A DNA stretch of 64,000 nucleotides from Ciona intestinalis (GCF_000224145.3 NC_020169.2:2720095-2784094); one strand, 5' to 3'; positions 11,767 through 24,533 are shown, counted from the first letter of the stretch. The notes: generated by a model from the sequence alone, not told the origin. Made by a program: numbers and translations.

Positions 11767-14700
11767 CAGTATATCAGATATATGGACTCTGCATTCCTCT
11801 TTCCAATTCTGCAATTCCTCTTCATGTACATTGTGTATTTGTTGGATTTGTACTTTATATTGCTCAGCTAATTCTGAAGTTTGTGTTTTAATGACTATGT
11901 TAGAAAAAAATCAACAGCCAAACAGCAGTTGTTAAAACATGCTATGGATAAAATATGTGTGAAACAGTTTTGGCTAAAAAAATGATTTTTAAATTAGAGT
12001 AATTAGGTATCAAAAGAGTAACAAAAAACTTTTTTCGATAAAGAAGATGCAACTTAAATAGTAGTGCTAAAAATAATCTTAATTTAAGAGGTTTTTGAGC
12101 ATTAAAAAAATTGTTACTTTTAAATGAACAGGTTGACGTATAGAAGTTCATAAACAGACACATCACTGTATTGAGAGTAATTAAAAAAGATGTAAGTTAA
12201 ATCTTTGTACACATGAAACAAGTACTTGATTGTGTTTTACTGTTTTGAATCAAAATTATCTTACTTAACACAGTCCAACAGTGTATCCAAATTAAAATAT
12301 TAATAAAAAAATGACATAGTCTTTTAGACAAAAGTTTTTGTTTTTTTGTTTAACACTTTCGGCGCCAATCTACGTATATATACGTTTAAGTAACAATGGT
12401 TCCCGGTGCCATCCCACGTATATATACAGTTTAGCATTTTTTCATTGTTACGAGTGCCGCGTTGCATTTAAACTAATAGTAAACCACGTATATATACGTA
12501 CGGTCGATCTAGGCTGTATTGAGACTAAATGCGAACGTCTGCTTTGAGATTACGTTATTTTTGACCAATTAGCTTGTGACTCTGCGATCAGCTGTTTCTG
12601 ACGATTTTCAAGTATATTTTACGCAATACTACTAGTTTACAATGTTTTCACTGCTGGAATATTTACGGATAATGTTTCAAACTTTAATGATTTAGTGTCT
12701 GATCATTACAATTATGATGTTGTGAAGTTTTGTTTTGTTTAATACTTATTCTTCCGGCTCTAAAGAAAAGTGAAGTTATGGATACATTGGTAGTGATGTT
12801 ATACGTCCACACAAACGGAAAAACATGGATATGNNNNNNNNNNNNNNNNNNNNNNNNNNNNNNNNNNNNNNNNNNNNNNNNNNCTTGGATCCTGTTACTT
12901 ACTGTTGTATAATTCGCAACTTTCAATTGCAATTCATGGCTTATTAAAAATTTAATAAAATCCTAAATTACTTGCGGCACCCAGTGTCCGATTGTTCAAA
13001 TTAGTGCGGCGCCGAAAGTGTTAAGACACCCACATCCTGTGTTAATAAGTTGAAACACACCACACACAGTGAAAATTGTAGTTAAAATACCAATTGTAGG
13101 TATAGTTAGTAAATCACATTATTTCACACTGTTGGGTTGTTCACATTGTTGGGGTTAAATCACATTATTTCACACTGTTGGGTGAACACCATGCATTGCA
13201 AAAATAGTGTTTTAATTTGTTTGAATGCAAAACAATGTGTTAAACACATGCACAAAAACACACTTACTGCTTTTCAAAGGTGGCTGGGAGAAGCAAAATG
13301 AATAATAAAAAAGTATATATATATAAAACAAAATATATATTAATGGACTGTACATATATTTATTAATATAACTATTAAATAAATAGCTTAATACACTTCT
13401 TAAAAAAAACTTTCAAAAAGAAATTTTTAATACAAAGTCACAAATTTTCCAGAATAAAAAAAAATAAAAACACTCACCTTGTTTTAGTTCTGGTAATTCC
13501 ACTTCTTCTGCGTTTAATTTTACTTTCATTCTCTTTAGCTCCACCTAATGAAATACAAACGCTTAGCGCTAAACTCGATCTAAGACACATTAAACGTATG
13601 CATTTGCTTTTGCAAAATTTGTCGTTTTTTTTTATTTTTAATTTTTTTTTAAATTATATATATATATATATATATCTATTTATTATTTTACTTTTTTTAT
13701 TGTTTTTACATTATTATTCTAAATTAAAGCCGCTTTCATTTCCAACACGATCTGACTCACCACAGCAGCTTCTCGTATTTCTTTTAATCTCGTTCCAACT
13801 TCTGACGCATTGGTGACCACAGGCTGATCTTTACTTGTTTCTTTCATCTCTAATTCTCTTCTCAAGTCCTCCACTTCAATTTGGAGCAAGTTTCTCTCTT
13901 GTTTTAAATCTTCTTGCATGCGTTCGTAAGTTTTCTGAAATTTGAAAAAAAATGTTTATTTACTGTAGGGTAGCTATTATATTAACTATAAAACTTCTTA
14001 AATTAGATCCATTTAGCAAAGGTTAGCTCTTAGCCATTCAACTTCATAAGGTTAAGTACGTTGACATAAGGTGATAAACAAAACAAGGTCATATTTTATT
14101 GTGTTACTAAGTTACAGATCATAAGTTGATTAAAAACAGTCGCACCTTCAAAACTGATTTTGTATTTTTTTTTCAAAATCTCATAGACCCCATACATCAT
14201 GCATATGAGAATTTATAAAAACTGCACCATTGTTTGAACTGTACAAGAATCAGCACCTAACTTCAAAAAGTCAACACATAAGTTAAAAAGGTACAATATA
14301 TACCCGTGCATACCCAGTGTTAGGTGCCTAGCATTGACAAATTTAACTTTTACCAACCTTGCTCATGTCAATTTGCTTCTTTAAATGAGTAATTTCAACT
14401 TTCTTAGCATCAACTTGCATGGTAGCTTGTTGCAGTCTATCTTCTTTTAATCCAAAATCTGAAAGAAGTTTTACCAATACCATTTCATTTTACCCGCATT
14501 TTAACTTGCATAGTGTGTATACCTTGTTGAAAGTTGAGCAATTTTTCCTTCATTTTCTGCACTTCATCTTTTGCATGATGCAGTGCTTTTTCAAGTTTTT
14601 TTTTAGTTCTGTTAAAAATTAAAATGTATAAAAACTTTTTTTCCATAAAAAATAATATACAAACGATTTCTATGACACTATTAAATTAAACACCATGAAA

Positions 14701-16624
14701 AAACTCTTGTTAACAATATAAAATAAAGAGGTCAACCATAGGGCTATTGCCACGTACTAACAGTCAGTTATAAGTTAACTGCACATGTACCTTGTCAAAG
14801 GTTTTAAACACTGGCAGTGCAACTTGATTGTATTTTACATGATAATAAAATATATATATATATATTTTGTCAGAGTTAAGATTGATTATAATTTAGGCTA
14901 TATATATACAAATAACTAAATTCATTACCATTAATTAAAACAAAACTTTTTTATAAAATAACCAAAGTAAAAATAAGGTACCAGATTTTCTCAATAATGG
15001 GAAAATCACCACTATATATACTAACTTACTTGTTTGACTTGCTTGAAGTTAGAGAATGCATTTGATCCATACAAAGTATTACATCCCTGCTTACATCATT
15101 CAGTCTTCCTACTGCTCCCTCCATTGAATCCAGAGCATCCTGAACACTGGAATGAATGGATTCTAGGTAAGAATCGGAAGATGAGAGTTCCTGCTCTTCC
15201 TCACTCCCCTCCGGAACAGAGTAGGTGTTGAAGAACTAGAAGTAATATAGTGTTTACTTGACTTTTAGAAAACTATAGTGAAAATCATATTATTTAAAGA
15301 AAAAAAGGAATCAACAGCAAAACAGCAGTTGTTAAAACCTGCTATGGGTAAAAAGTGTGGGAACGAGTGTCAGTTAAAAAGCATGGTTGATGCACTCAAA
15401 AAGAAATAATATTATTCATTTAGCATATTCGACTAAGCAATGGTTGACATAGCCTGCAATGTGAGGATTATTATTAACCTATTAAGCAAGAGGTTTATAT
15501 ATAATATATAAATAATATAGCGCACTTTATTAAAAATGGACATATACTGTCAATACACATCCCGATGTTACATTCTTTGAGATATTAATATTATAGGTAT
15601 ATATATATTTATGGTAAAAAAATGAGACAAATAAATTGTTTGGTGATGTAAACCTCATACAACTGTGACAGGATGTCGGCACGTTCATTGCACAAAGTTT
15701 GGTATCCAACTATAAATATTGTTAGCTTTTGTTGATACTTGTTTTTTAAGATGTCATCTTTAAGAATTGCTTCTAGTTCTTCCTATCGAAAAAAGTAAAG
15801 GACAACCATCAACGTAGGGGTGTAAAATGAGATTATAATATGTTCGTACTATTGTGGCCTACTGTGTCTTTGAGTAGACAGTAAAAAACAAGCCAAATAA
15901 CAAACACATAAAATGTTAAATATATGGTAAATCTTCAGCTGGCACAAGGTCTATGAAATGGGATATAGGTTACGTGTTATATGTCGTTGCCAGTCTGCAG
16001 ATTATGGCAGGTGCACAAGCGATTTTGTTTACAAACTTTCGGTTATGCACGCCATAATTTGTTCCATGTGCGCCAATTAATTAATTAAACAATGAAAAAA
16101 CACGTATTAAATTAGGTAGGATTTCCTAACGTGGCTTTGAAATACACATGCTTGCACGCCGATTTTTGATGATAGCACGCGGGCACGTGAAAAATAACCT
16201 TCATGCATGCGCGAGATCTCGTCAGGAACTGCCATACTCTGCAGGCTGCTGTCGTTGCCCAATCACACAAAGATAAATAAGTTTCATTCATTCAATAAAC
16301 CAATACCCACCATGTCAGACACTAGTTTCATATTATCACTCAGTGACTTTGCAACTTTTGTACTGTCATCATAATCTTCTAGAGTCTAAATAAAGAATTA
16401 AAATATTTAAAGCTTAATCGCATATACTTACTAGCTACTGTAACATTGAATAAAAATCATTTAAAAAACATTTCTTAAAACTTATTTAGCCTTACATTGT
16501 TTATTCGCATTTGTATTTCATTCAGCTTTTCTTTTGTTTTAGCTTGTTGTCTGGCTGCTTGCGATTTCTGCAGCTTTTGCATAACACTAGCAGCAGCGCC
16601 ATGGACCAAAATAGGATCTTCCAT
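11767..16624 (-). CDS. Coiled-coil protein, 5' exon group (family not recognised)
   Basis: Nine exons with unbroken phase: 16624-16496, 16385-16311, 15782-15654, 15235-15030, 14608-14523, 14458-14358, 13934-13761, 13544-13478 and 11894-11767. They encode 365 residues. The start is the ATG at 16624 (MEDPILVHGAAAS...). The product is almost entirely helical, rich in Lys/Glu/Gln/Leu, with an acidic Ser-rich interruption in the 15235 exon and long heptad-like stretches from the 14608 exon onward. The final exon ends in phase 0 without a stop, so the gene must continue downstream, most simply into the exon at 10289, giving about 630 residues. The intron between the last two exons contains a TTAA-flanked element and an assembly gap. 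I cannot name an orthologue. Confidence 0.65.
12350..13024. mobile_element. TTAA-flanked non-autonomous DNA element (piggyBac-like), with gap
   Basis: TTAACACTTTCGGCGCC at the left and its inverse GGCGCCGAAAGTGTTAA at the right bound 675 bp. Both ends lie on TTAA, the target site used by piggyBac-type transposases. Subterminal copies of ACGTATATATACG occur three times near the left end (about 12375, 12415, 12487). No transposase is visible, though 50 bases are unknown inside (12834-12883). It sits in an intron of the coiled-coil gene. Confidence 0.75.
12834..12883. other. Assembly gap (50 N)
   Basis: A run of exactly 50 Ns inside the TTAA-flanked element; its true length is unknown. Confidence 0.99.
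13654..13676. repeat. (TA)n microsatellite
   Basis: About eleven TA units in the intron just 5' (minus strand) of the 13544-13478 exon. A shorter TA run lies at 14850-14866. Confidence 0.9.
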
Positions 16625-17629
16625 CTTTTACACCTGTAGACTTGTTTTATAAGCCTGTTCCATACATGTTGTATTGTATGGGTAAATTTCTACTTGTGCC
16701 TTTGATTTAAAACCCCCCAAAATTAATTTTATTTTTAAACTTTAGATTTATTAACTTTCGAAACCATTTATTGTAAAATAAAAAAGGGATAAATCAGAAT
16801 TTAGTTTACCTGCGTTTATATCAGTATTCAGTAGTGTATGGTTTTAGCTGCTGCTTCTTGGTGATAGTCATGCTTCATTTGGTACGCTTATTGACCTTTT
16901 GGGCACACAAGTGCACCAACCTTTGTGGCGAATGTCTGTAGCACTTTACGGTGCAAAATGTACACGTCAGATAACATTCTAACACATTTAATCAAAGAGA
17001 TTAAAACCAATCTCTTTGCATTTAATAGTGATGAACGTATCAGTTTTAGTTTTGGGTTTAAAATTCACAAAATCTACTTGATTAGTGTCTGTAGTTAAAA
17101 GTTATTATTTTAATTTAGCATAAACCAGAGTCCGACTCTGGTATAAACCTAAGACACGTGGACAATTAATAAAAATAAGAGATTGTACCACATACACTTG
17201 AAACATATTGCATTCCTGCAATATTAATACAAACAAACATCCATGATATTGCATCCCAAAAAGGTGGTTTCCCAGACGTCATGAAATTGTAAACATCAAC
17301 AAAAAACTTTCCCTCAATAAAATGAAAGTCGTAAAATTAGGAGATTTGATTTTTTGCGAGCCGTGAGTACAGCGAATATCATATTATGTGCAGTCTAGTT
17401 ACATGTACAACACACTTGTATATGCGGTGCAAGTTTATAACCTATATGAAAATGAATGTATATAAATACTAATATGCATACACCAACACCACTAAACGCT
17501 TTTGCCAGAATGCCAGTGATGTAACTACATTTTCGTAAGGAAAACAGTATGCAGTAACGTGATTTTAGTATTGATTATAAGAAGTACCAATTCCTTCACA
17601 GTTTTGCGTCTTTTTTTTGTAAAATAAAA
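16625..17629. other. Intergenic region between divergent genes
   Basis: Lies between the minus-strand coiled-coil start (16624) and the plus-strand sulfotransferase start (17630), so it should hold both promoters. I see no exon or recognisable element. Confidence 0.4.
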
Positions 17630-18697
17630 ATGAAAATAATATGTACGGGTTATTGGAAAACTGGGACCAAGAGCATGTCAAAAGCTTTGTCTGATCTTGG
17701 TTACAATGTTTATGATTACGCTGAGCAATTGTTTTTCTTGAAAAGTTTGTGGTACAAATTTTTTGATGGAACAATTACAGATGAAGACATTTATAATGCT
17801 TTTAAAGATGTGGACGTCATCATTGATGGGCCAGCTATAGCATTTTGGGAAGAAATATACAGGGTGTTTCCTAATGCAAAGGTGCAAAAAATGCTTTTTT
17901 TAAGTAAATAACCCGTTTGAATACAACCCTAAATATAAACAGTACACCTAATTTTTTCCTCTCCTACCCTTTCTTTCTTTCTATTTTGGCGAGTTAAAAT
18001 AACCAATTTTGGGGCAGGTTTTCTGATGCGACCTCCTGCAAAATTATGTTGAAAAATTCCTCAGCAGCATAAATTAAGCTTCTAATGTGGAATGGTGTTT
18101 TGTTAAATACACAGTTGTGTTAAATATAATACACTGCTAACATTTCAGGTGATTCACACAATCAGAGATGAAGACAAATGGTGGAAAAGCTTCAAGGGAA
18201 TGCAGGATAAATTTTATGGCACTTTCGGGATATTTCGATTTCTGTTTTTTCTCTCACCTACCGGGTATTATATAATGCATTTGGGAAGCAAATTATGTAA
18301 GAAACAAATAAACGAAGTTGTGCGATTTTCAAATTCCTGACATTTTTCAGTTAATTATGCTTACGGCATTGAGAATATGCTGTTAGTATTGAAATGGTCA
18401 AGCAACGAAAGGTTGTACAAGCTCAAATACAGAAAACACAATGCGTATGTGCTGCATACTGTACCTGAAAACAAGCGACTAGTGCATGAACCTTCACATG
18501 GCTGGAAACCTTTATGTGAGTACTTGGACATGGAGGTTCCTGATAAGCCGTATCCACACCAGAACAAGGATGCAAGCATATTTACCACAGAGCTAAACAC
18601 CAATCCACTCTTCTGTAAAATGTTTCAAGAATTCAAAATATTTCTTTGTATCGTTGTGGTTGTTCTGGCAGCTGCAGCCCTGTGGTTTTTCAAGTGA
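17630..18697 (+). CDS. Sulfotransferase-family P-loop protein with C-terminal membrane anchor
   Basis: Three exons (17630-17881, 18149-18296, 18351-18697) with matching phases give 248 residues. The N-terminus is GYWKTGTKSMSKALSDLGY: the GTKS stretch occupies the PAPS 5'-phosphosulfate loop position of sulfotransferases, and the VIHTIRDEDKWWKSF segment at the exon 2 start matches the 3'-phosphate-binding strand and helix. Family knowledge: this is the Sulfotransfer_4 type, numerous in tunicates and amphioxus; substrates are generally unknown. The last about 20 residues are a hydrophobic helix ending FFK, which suggests tail-anchoring in the ER or Golgi membrane. It is a compact single-domain form, and catalytic activity cannot be judged from sequence. 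The start is the first ATG, directly before the beta-strand leading to the P-loop. Confidence 0.85.
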
Positions 18698-19423
18698 AAT
18701 CCCCAGGCGTTTCACTGCGTGTAAATGTAATCTGCCATTTCCCTTGGCTATTAGTATTAATTGTGCAGTATGTTTGCCTTTATTATTGATACGAATGAAA
18801 TTGATGATATTCCGATTTTATTAAAAAACTGCAATCATGATGTAAGCCATAACAAACATGCATTATGTGAATGATTCTATGCTATGTTGTTCATAAGCAA
18901 AATGATGATTTAGAAAATGGCGACAATTGAAATGTAAAGAAAATTGCACAGAAACATCACAAACAAGCAGGTACAGAATACTAATGATGAAATGGTCAAT
19001 GTTACTGCTGTAGGACCGGAGTTAGCTAATATAGTGACAGTGTTTATAATGTACGGTATTCTAAAGTTGGCAAGTTTGATTACTAGATTACAGTTAAAAG
19101 AATCGTGCCTACAATAAATCACTTTTAGTCAATTCTAACAGTGTGAAACCTGAATAAAACAATTCCTTTTCGAAAATCGGCAAATAATGGCAAATATGCT
19201 TTCATGGTCAATTAAAGGCATACGAGGATGAAATAACACTATTAAATTTAGCGCATACAATAATAATTTGTAGGCGGTTTGCTTATCAGCAGTACATCTA
19301 AGCTAGGAGGTAGCTACACCTAATTTGAAACACACAAACACATGATTAATATAAAAGATATCAGCAAAGGAGGGTCATAGACTTGGGATGAGTCATCGCA
19401 TTCTTCTGCTGATTAATCTCTTT
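18698..19423. other. Convergent 3' regions, no gene seen
   Basis: Lies between the sulfotransferase stop and the ceramide synthase stop, so it should contain both 3' UTRs. An AATAAA on the plus strand at about 19154 could serve the sulfotransferase gene. No further exon is visible. Confidence 0.4.
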
Positions 19424-22400
19424 CTATTCCCTAAACATAAAAACAAATTGTCAGTGCCAATACACAGTTTTTAAACACAACAAAACATAAATCTCAACTT
19501 ACATTTTCTTTGTTTTACCATTTTCATCGCTAAAAGCCTCATACTCTCTGGTGTCATCGACTTCATTGGCTTTTCCAGTTAAAACTTTGTAGGCCATGTT
19601 TACAATGAACTGTAGAAAATATAGTTAACATCGTAAAGCTACAAAAGGCAACATAACATGACAGTGGGGAAATTATAGGATGTCAGGTTTAAGGAGAAAT
19701 TTCAAACAAACTTATAAAATATTAATCATTGTTAAAAATACTGCTTGTTTGTCTAATAGACAATAACTACTACATAACTTTTAAATTATTAGGCATTTTT
19801 TATACAGCTAAGGTCCCACAGTGCATACTTGGGGTTTAAGCCAGGGTTGGCCCATTGCTCTGTATATTGCCCATCTTTAACTTACTCCTACTCGTACACT
19901 ACTATAAAAAACTAAAAAAAAACAATTGAATATGTTATGTCTTATGGCTATGATACTGAACAGTTTGGGAAATGAATTAAAATTACAGCAACAATAACAT
20001 AACATTGAACAGTCCATCAAGAAACTGCACAACTTTAAATATTGTCATACCATAAACCAGTAAACATTCATAGCGAGCAGAATCCACAGCAAACCGTTGA
20101 AAAAGTGGTAGAAGGCAATGTCTCTGGTCACCATCTGACTCACATATCCGGCTGCATACATGGCTTTCAGCGGGTACCAGTACAACCGAAATACATACCT
20201 GTTAAACAATATAAAACAAGCCTAGTTAGGCTATACATTCTGTTTGGGAACAAAAAGCAGAACTGGACCAATACAAAACACAATCTAAAGCAGATTTTTT
20301 TGGCCTATTTAATACAGGTCTGCATTTTGATTTAGTGTAAGATCACAGTATTGATTTTGCCAAGAAAACATTGCAACTTTAATTGATAAGTATGTTTGCT
20401 ATTTGACAAGCTAGATGTGTATGTTATATGTTCAGAAACACTGCTGATGTCGGTTAAATGTTTATAGTTACTTATGAGTAATACATTTGCATTGTGTCAG
20501 TCTGTTATATAATAACAACCAGGAAACTGGGCCGTGATATTTCATTCAAATGCCAGCAATGTGATACTTTATATTATAGAACTACTCAAATTTCATAAAG
20601 TAATTTTGATTGGGTGTATTTAGACACCCTATGCTTGCATAGCACTGAAGCTAAGGAATTCAAATTTGTGTTATTTTCTTAAAAAACGTGACTAGTTGAC
20701 ACGTTTGGCCTTGCCTGTTTTGGCAAGGTAACAAATAACTTAAAATAAGCATTACCAAATTAATTTGTTACAACCTATTTACTCAAAATTACAACTATTG
20801 GGGAAGAGATATCAAAGGATGGTACATAAAAAATTCTGGTTTTCGTAAATACGAAAATATTTAACATATCATTGTGGTGTTGATAGTGTTTTACAAGTAA
20901 CGTTACTGAAAAAGCATAAAACCAGTGTATTATAGTATCACGACTTAATCACACGTCAAAAGACGCCTGACACATGCGTGTGTACAGGATGTATCTTTAG
21001 CGTGCATAAAAGTGTACAGTTATTAATACACGTAATGGTGACGTGGGCTGTTAGACTGGGATGGATGGTTCAATATACATTCATAATAGCAGTAGGCACA
21101 AGGTATTGTATAAATATAGACAACCACTTATTGTAAATTTCCTTCTGCGTGGGTGTGAAAAACCGGTTGTTCCAGTGTCAAACATTATATTTATAGGTCT
21201 GTGCTTGTAAAGCGAGAAAGAGACAAAATAAAAGCATAGGCAATTTAAATGGAAGTTATAGAATTTACCAATTTGTTCAAATTTCATACCGTACAAGAAA
21301 ACCACATTAAAAATAAATTTTCCAAAAAAATGCAAAACATAATCGAAGCTTAAAATATACAGTCCGGACCGTTTTAACTAAATAATGAAATGTGATACAG
21401 TTGTCCACTATTTAATCTTTAAATACTGTTCATTCAGAAATTTTCTACATAAATTGTCTTACCATGCAACACCAAACAGAATAAAACCAATTGTTGAGAT
21501 TGTGTCACAGACAGCATACCACCATCCACCTTTAGTTTTATAATACACTGCAAGTTTCGTGCCCTCAAGCAAAATGTCAGTTATATCATGAAGAAAAAGA
21601 ATTAATACCCCAACATTAGTGAATCTGTAAAAATATGTATCTTATCTGATATACCGACATATTATATGAATATATGACCATACTATTTAACTTTCAAAGT
21701 ATAATGGACAAGACATATGAATCTGAATGACTAACCAGTATTAACCAAAAAATCAAACTGTCATTTATCCAAAATATCATCATTTTTCATTGATGTGAAA
21801 TACAAGCTTTAAACAGTTTATTTAGAATCTTGCAAATGGCCAACAAAAAGTTGTAGTTATCAAAAAAACAAAAAATTTAATATGTAAATTGATTTGTTTC
21901 TTTGATATGTATATATAAGTTATTACTATTAGACATTACCTGAATATGTAAGAAAAGCCTATAAGCAGCATTGTGACGAAATGGTGAGCCAACATCACAA
22001 CAGAGTCCTTTCTCCATACATCAACGAATAATGTGGCATATACAGAATGTATGTAAAAGCTGAATTGCACCATGTATGCAATGTATATCTCAGATGGTAC
22101 TTCAGCACCAGACCTCCAGCCTAAAATGATTAATTTAAAAAGATGAAAATTTTACTAGAATTTGATAAAAATATTTGAAAATAAGGTGTAGTACCATAGA
22201 AAGTTGAAGGCGCGTCGTAAAAATAGTTGTGGGTCGTAAAAAAGAGAATGTAGATGGAGTAGGACCATGTACAGGAGTAAAAGAGGAGTTTCCAAGCACT
22301 TTCTGGCGCTTTTCTCGTTTCTTTTTTACCCAGAGACGAAGCAATTGCAATTGGCTGTAAATATAAACTCATATTAAAAAATGAACAATTAACAATGACT

Positions 22401-22654
22401 CTTATACATACCTTTAAAATGTATAGTGTAACCACTGATCTGAGAGCAGTCCATAACAGGGCTAAAAATACAGCGTAATAAAGGTCCTTCCACGCCACAA
22501 CTCCATACCGTTTTACAGTGGACATCCAGCCCTTTGGAGTCTTTTGCATGGGTTCTAAATCCCTCCAAGTTTCAGACATAGTGCCAAGAACGTCATTAAA
22601 AAATTGCGAATAAGAAGGGTATGTAAAGTTGTAATTGACCCTTTCCAGAGCCAT
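19424..22654 (-). CDS. CERS1: Ceramide synthase, CERS1-like
   Basis: Catalyses N-acylation of sphinganine or sphingosine with acyl-CoA in the ER membrane. Seven exons with perfect phases: 22654-22412, 22354-22195, 22120-21940, 21624-21463, 20198-20051, 19609-19503 and 19430-19424. They give 335 residues, close to the about 350 of vertebrate CERS1. It is a TLC-domain protein. The Lag1 signature is visible in exon 3 (WRKDSVVMLAHHFVT, with the catalytic HH pair) and continues in exon 4 (LILFLHDITDILLE). APESAWKLLFY and SFYIHSVYATLFVD match CERS1 rather than CERS2-6, and the Hox-like domain of CERS2-6 is absent. If the last intron is removed the protein ends KKME, a KKxx ER-retrieval tail; if it is retained, it ends KKM at a TAA (19499). 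The assignment is from remembered vertebrate sequence and is strong. Confidence 0.93.
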
Positions 22655-23606
22655 GTTGGATCACTATAACTGCTTGACCACACTGCTAACCTTCTTAAAC
22701 CTCAAATTAAAAGCGAGCACAGATTAGTTGCAATATACAAACAGATATAATGTTTCTATTTAACCTCGGACTTTATTCTTTACACTGAGCAAACAAACTG
22801 AAATAAACATTCGTTCTTCTGTTTGAACAATCACCATACAATAAAGCTGTATCAATATTTCAGAATGATCTAACATACACCGTCATACCGCTATGAGTAC
22901 ATAAACGTGATCAGTGTTGCGTATTACCCAGTAACGCAGACATACGTAAGCATACAGCGGTTAGAAGAGGAGTGGCCTTGATAAATAAAGCTGACGAATT
23001 AAATTACAAGTTATTTTTTCCCATGCACAGCATACTGTCAGTGGAAAACTAAGGTTCTCCTGCAGAGAAGTAATTAACAGACCAGTCGGATCTGCCTGTA
23101 TACGCTACTACACCTTCGATGTGTAACTAGTTACGAATGAGCACGCTTGTTGCATTTCTTGCTTTAAATATAATCTCGGGCGACCTCTAGCGATTTGCTT
23201 TTACAGAATGCATTGCAAACTAGTGTTTAACATCGGGGCTCAACTGCTTTGTACTATGCAAACTTTATTGCAAACTAGTTTCCTCTTTACAGTTTTCACT
23301 ATGACAAGTGAATGCTAAAACATTTCTTTATAAACTCAAAAGAACTATAGACAAGTAACAAAGTTGTATATCCTGCTACACAAGAGCACTTGACGAGCGA
23401 TAAACCGTCACATTAGCGCCGTTTAATCTGTTATAAAAACAACTCCACAGTTTTGTGTTAACATTTACTGGTTTATTCCGCAGACTAATTTCAATGGTTT
23501 TAAATTAACTTCTTGTGATGACCTTGATTAATTTACCGAACAATAATAACTTTACTGTTTTATGAGCAACGGTTCATTTCTTAAGTCATATATAAAAAAA
23601 CATTGT
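22655..23606. other. Intergenic region
   Basis: Upstream region of the ceramide synthase gene and 3' flank of the CRF-like precursor (both minus strand). I see no exon, SINE or MITE in it. Confidence 0.4.
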
Positions 23607-24047
23607 CTATTTCCCGATTCTTTTCATTAAACTGCTATTGTGAACAGACTTAATTTTAGCTATTTTCCTTTGTTCTTCTCGCCGCTTTACCTCCATCAGC
23701 TTCGAAAGAAATGACAAAGGAACATCAAGGGATAGAAATGGGTTTCTCCCCAGAGCTGGTTTTCTTGTAGTTAAATGCACTGTAGTACTTCTGTTCGGCT
23801 GAATAAAAATTGAATTCTTTACTCGAGGAATGGCATGCAAGCCACAACAACTCGGACTGCGACGTGTCTTGCGGTTGACAGCAGGTGCTGCGTATTCTTC
23901 CTTGTAATCGGTAATGGTTAAAGAACCCAGCGCCACTCCGTCCAACAGAAGCGGCGACGACGTGCCAACGTGGAATTTCCCGTCTACCAGCTGGACGCCC
24001 AAGGACATTGCCAATACTACGAAAACCACTACGGTAACTAAAACCAT
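23607..24047 (-). CDS. CRF/diuretic-hormone-like neuropeptide precursor
   Basis: A single exon encoding 146 residues from the ATG at 24047; an upstream in-frame TTG is not needed. Residues 1-23 are a hydrophobic signal peptide. Residues 24-101 are a propeptide with an RKTRR basic cluster (59-63) and two adjacent cysteines (67-68). Residues 102-144 form the predicted peptide. It begins NPFLSLDVPLSFL, has Leu/Glu spacing like the SLDLTFHLL core of CRF, and ends SSLMKRI before Gly-Lys-stop, the C-terminal amidation signal (compare LMEIIGK in vertebrate CRF). Cleavage before Asn102 would be at a single Arg; a Arg-Lys pair lies six residues earlier. Having the whole precursor in one coding exon matches vertebrate CRH genes. 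CRF/DH-like peptides have been reported from tunicates (memory, unchecked). A KRR inside the peptide could allow further cleavage. Confidence 0.8.
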   Translation of the reverse strand: MVLVTVVVFVVLAMSLGVQLVDGKFHVGTSSPLLLDGVALGSLTITDYKEEYAAPAVNRKTRRSPSCCGLHAIPRVKNSIFIQPNRSTTVHLTTRKPALGRNPFLSLDVPLSFLSKLMEVKRREEQRKIAKIKSVHNSSLMKRIGK

Positions 24048-24341
24048 CTCTGCCAAACCTTTAATACTATTACCATATACACACCGCCGCGTTAGGGTGC
24101 ATTACCGGTCTCGCATTAAATGAACCACGGATAAAGCAAAAGGGCGATTGAATCTATTTTGGTCACACAAGACTGCTGTGTGTCTGTATCAGCGGCAGAA
24201 CTTCGGGTAATTGCAATAGATACGAGACGAATTGGGTCATTGGCATTTTATCAGTGATAGGGTAAGCTTGCTTTCGCCGACGCTAAGTGGACCAAGCGCG
24301 TTTTTAATACGAACATAAAAATGCACCCGCCATTGCGTAAT

Positions 24342-24533
24342 ATAGGGTGGGGAAAGACGGGACACCTTTATAGCACATAATATCCTAATGGTGTTTTAAA
24401 CAATCAACAACGGTTTATAGGAGTCGTGAGGATACGGTTTTATAAATTATTTAATAGTATTTGTTTACAACCAACTGGGACAAGAAAATAGAATAAAAAG
24501 TGTCCCATCGTGCCCCATTCTACTATAATTGTT
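24342..24533. mobile_element. Palindromic MITE copy (orientation B)
   Basis: TAGGGTGGGGAAAGACGGGA at the left, TGTCCCATCGTGCCCCATTC at the right. It lies between the CRF-like gene and the polycystin 3' end. Confidence 0.85.

Noticed and set aside
12730..12912. Transposase coding sequence in the TTAA element
   Set aside because: Only short frames interrupted by the N gap; no catalytic motif is visible.
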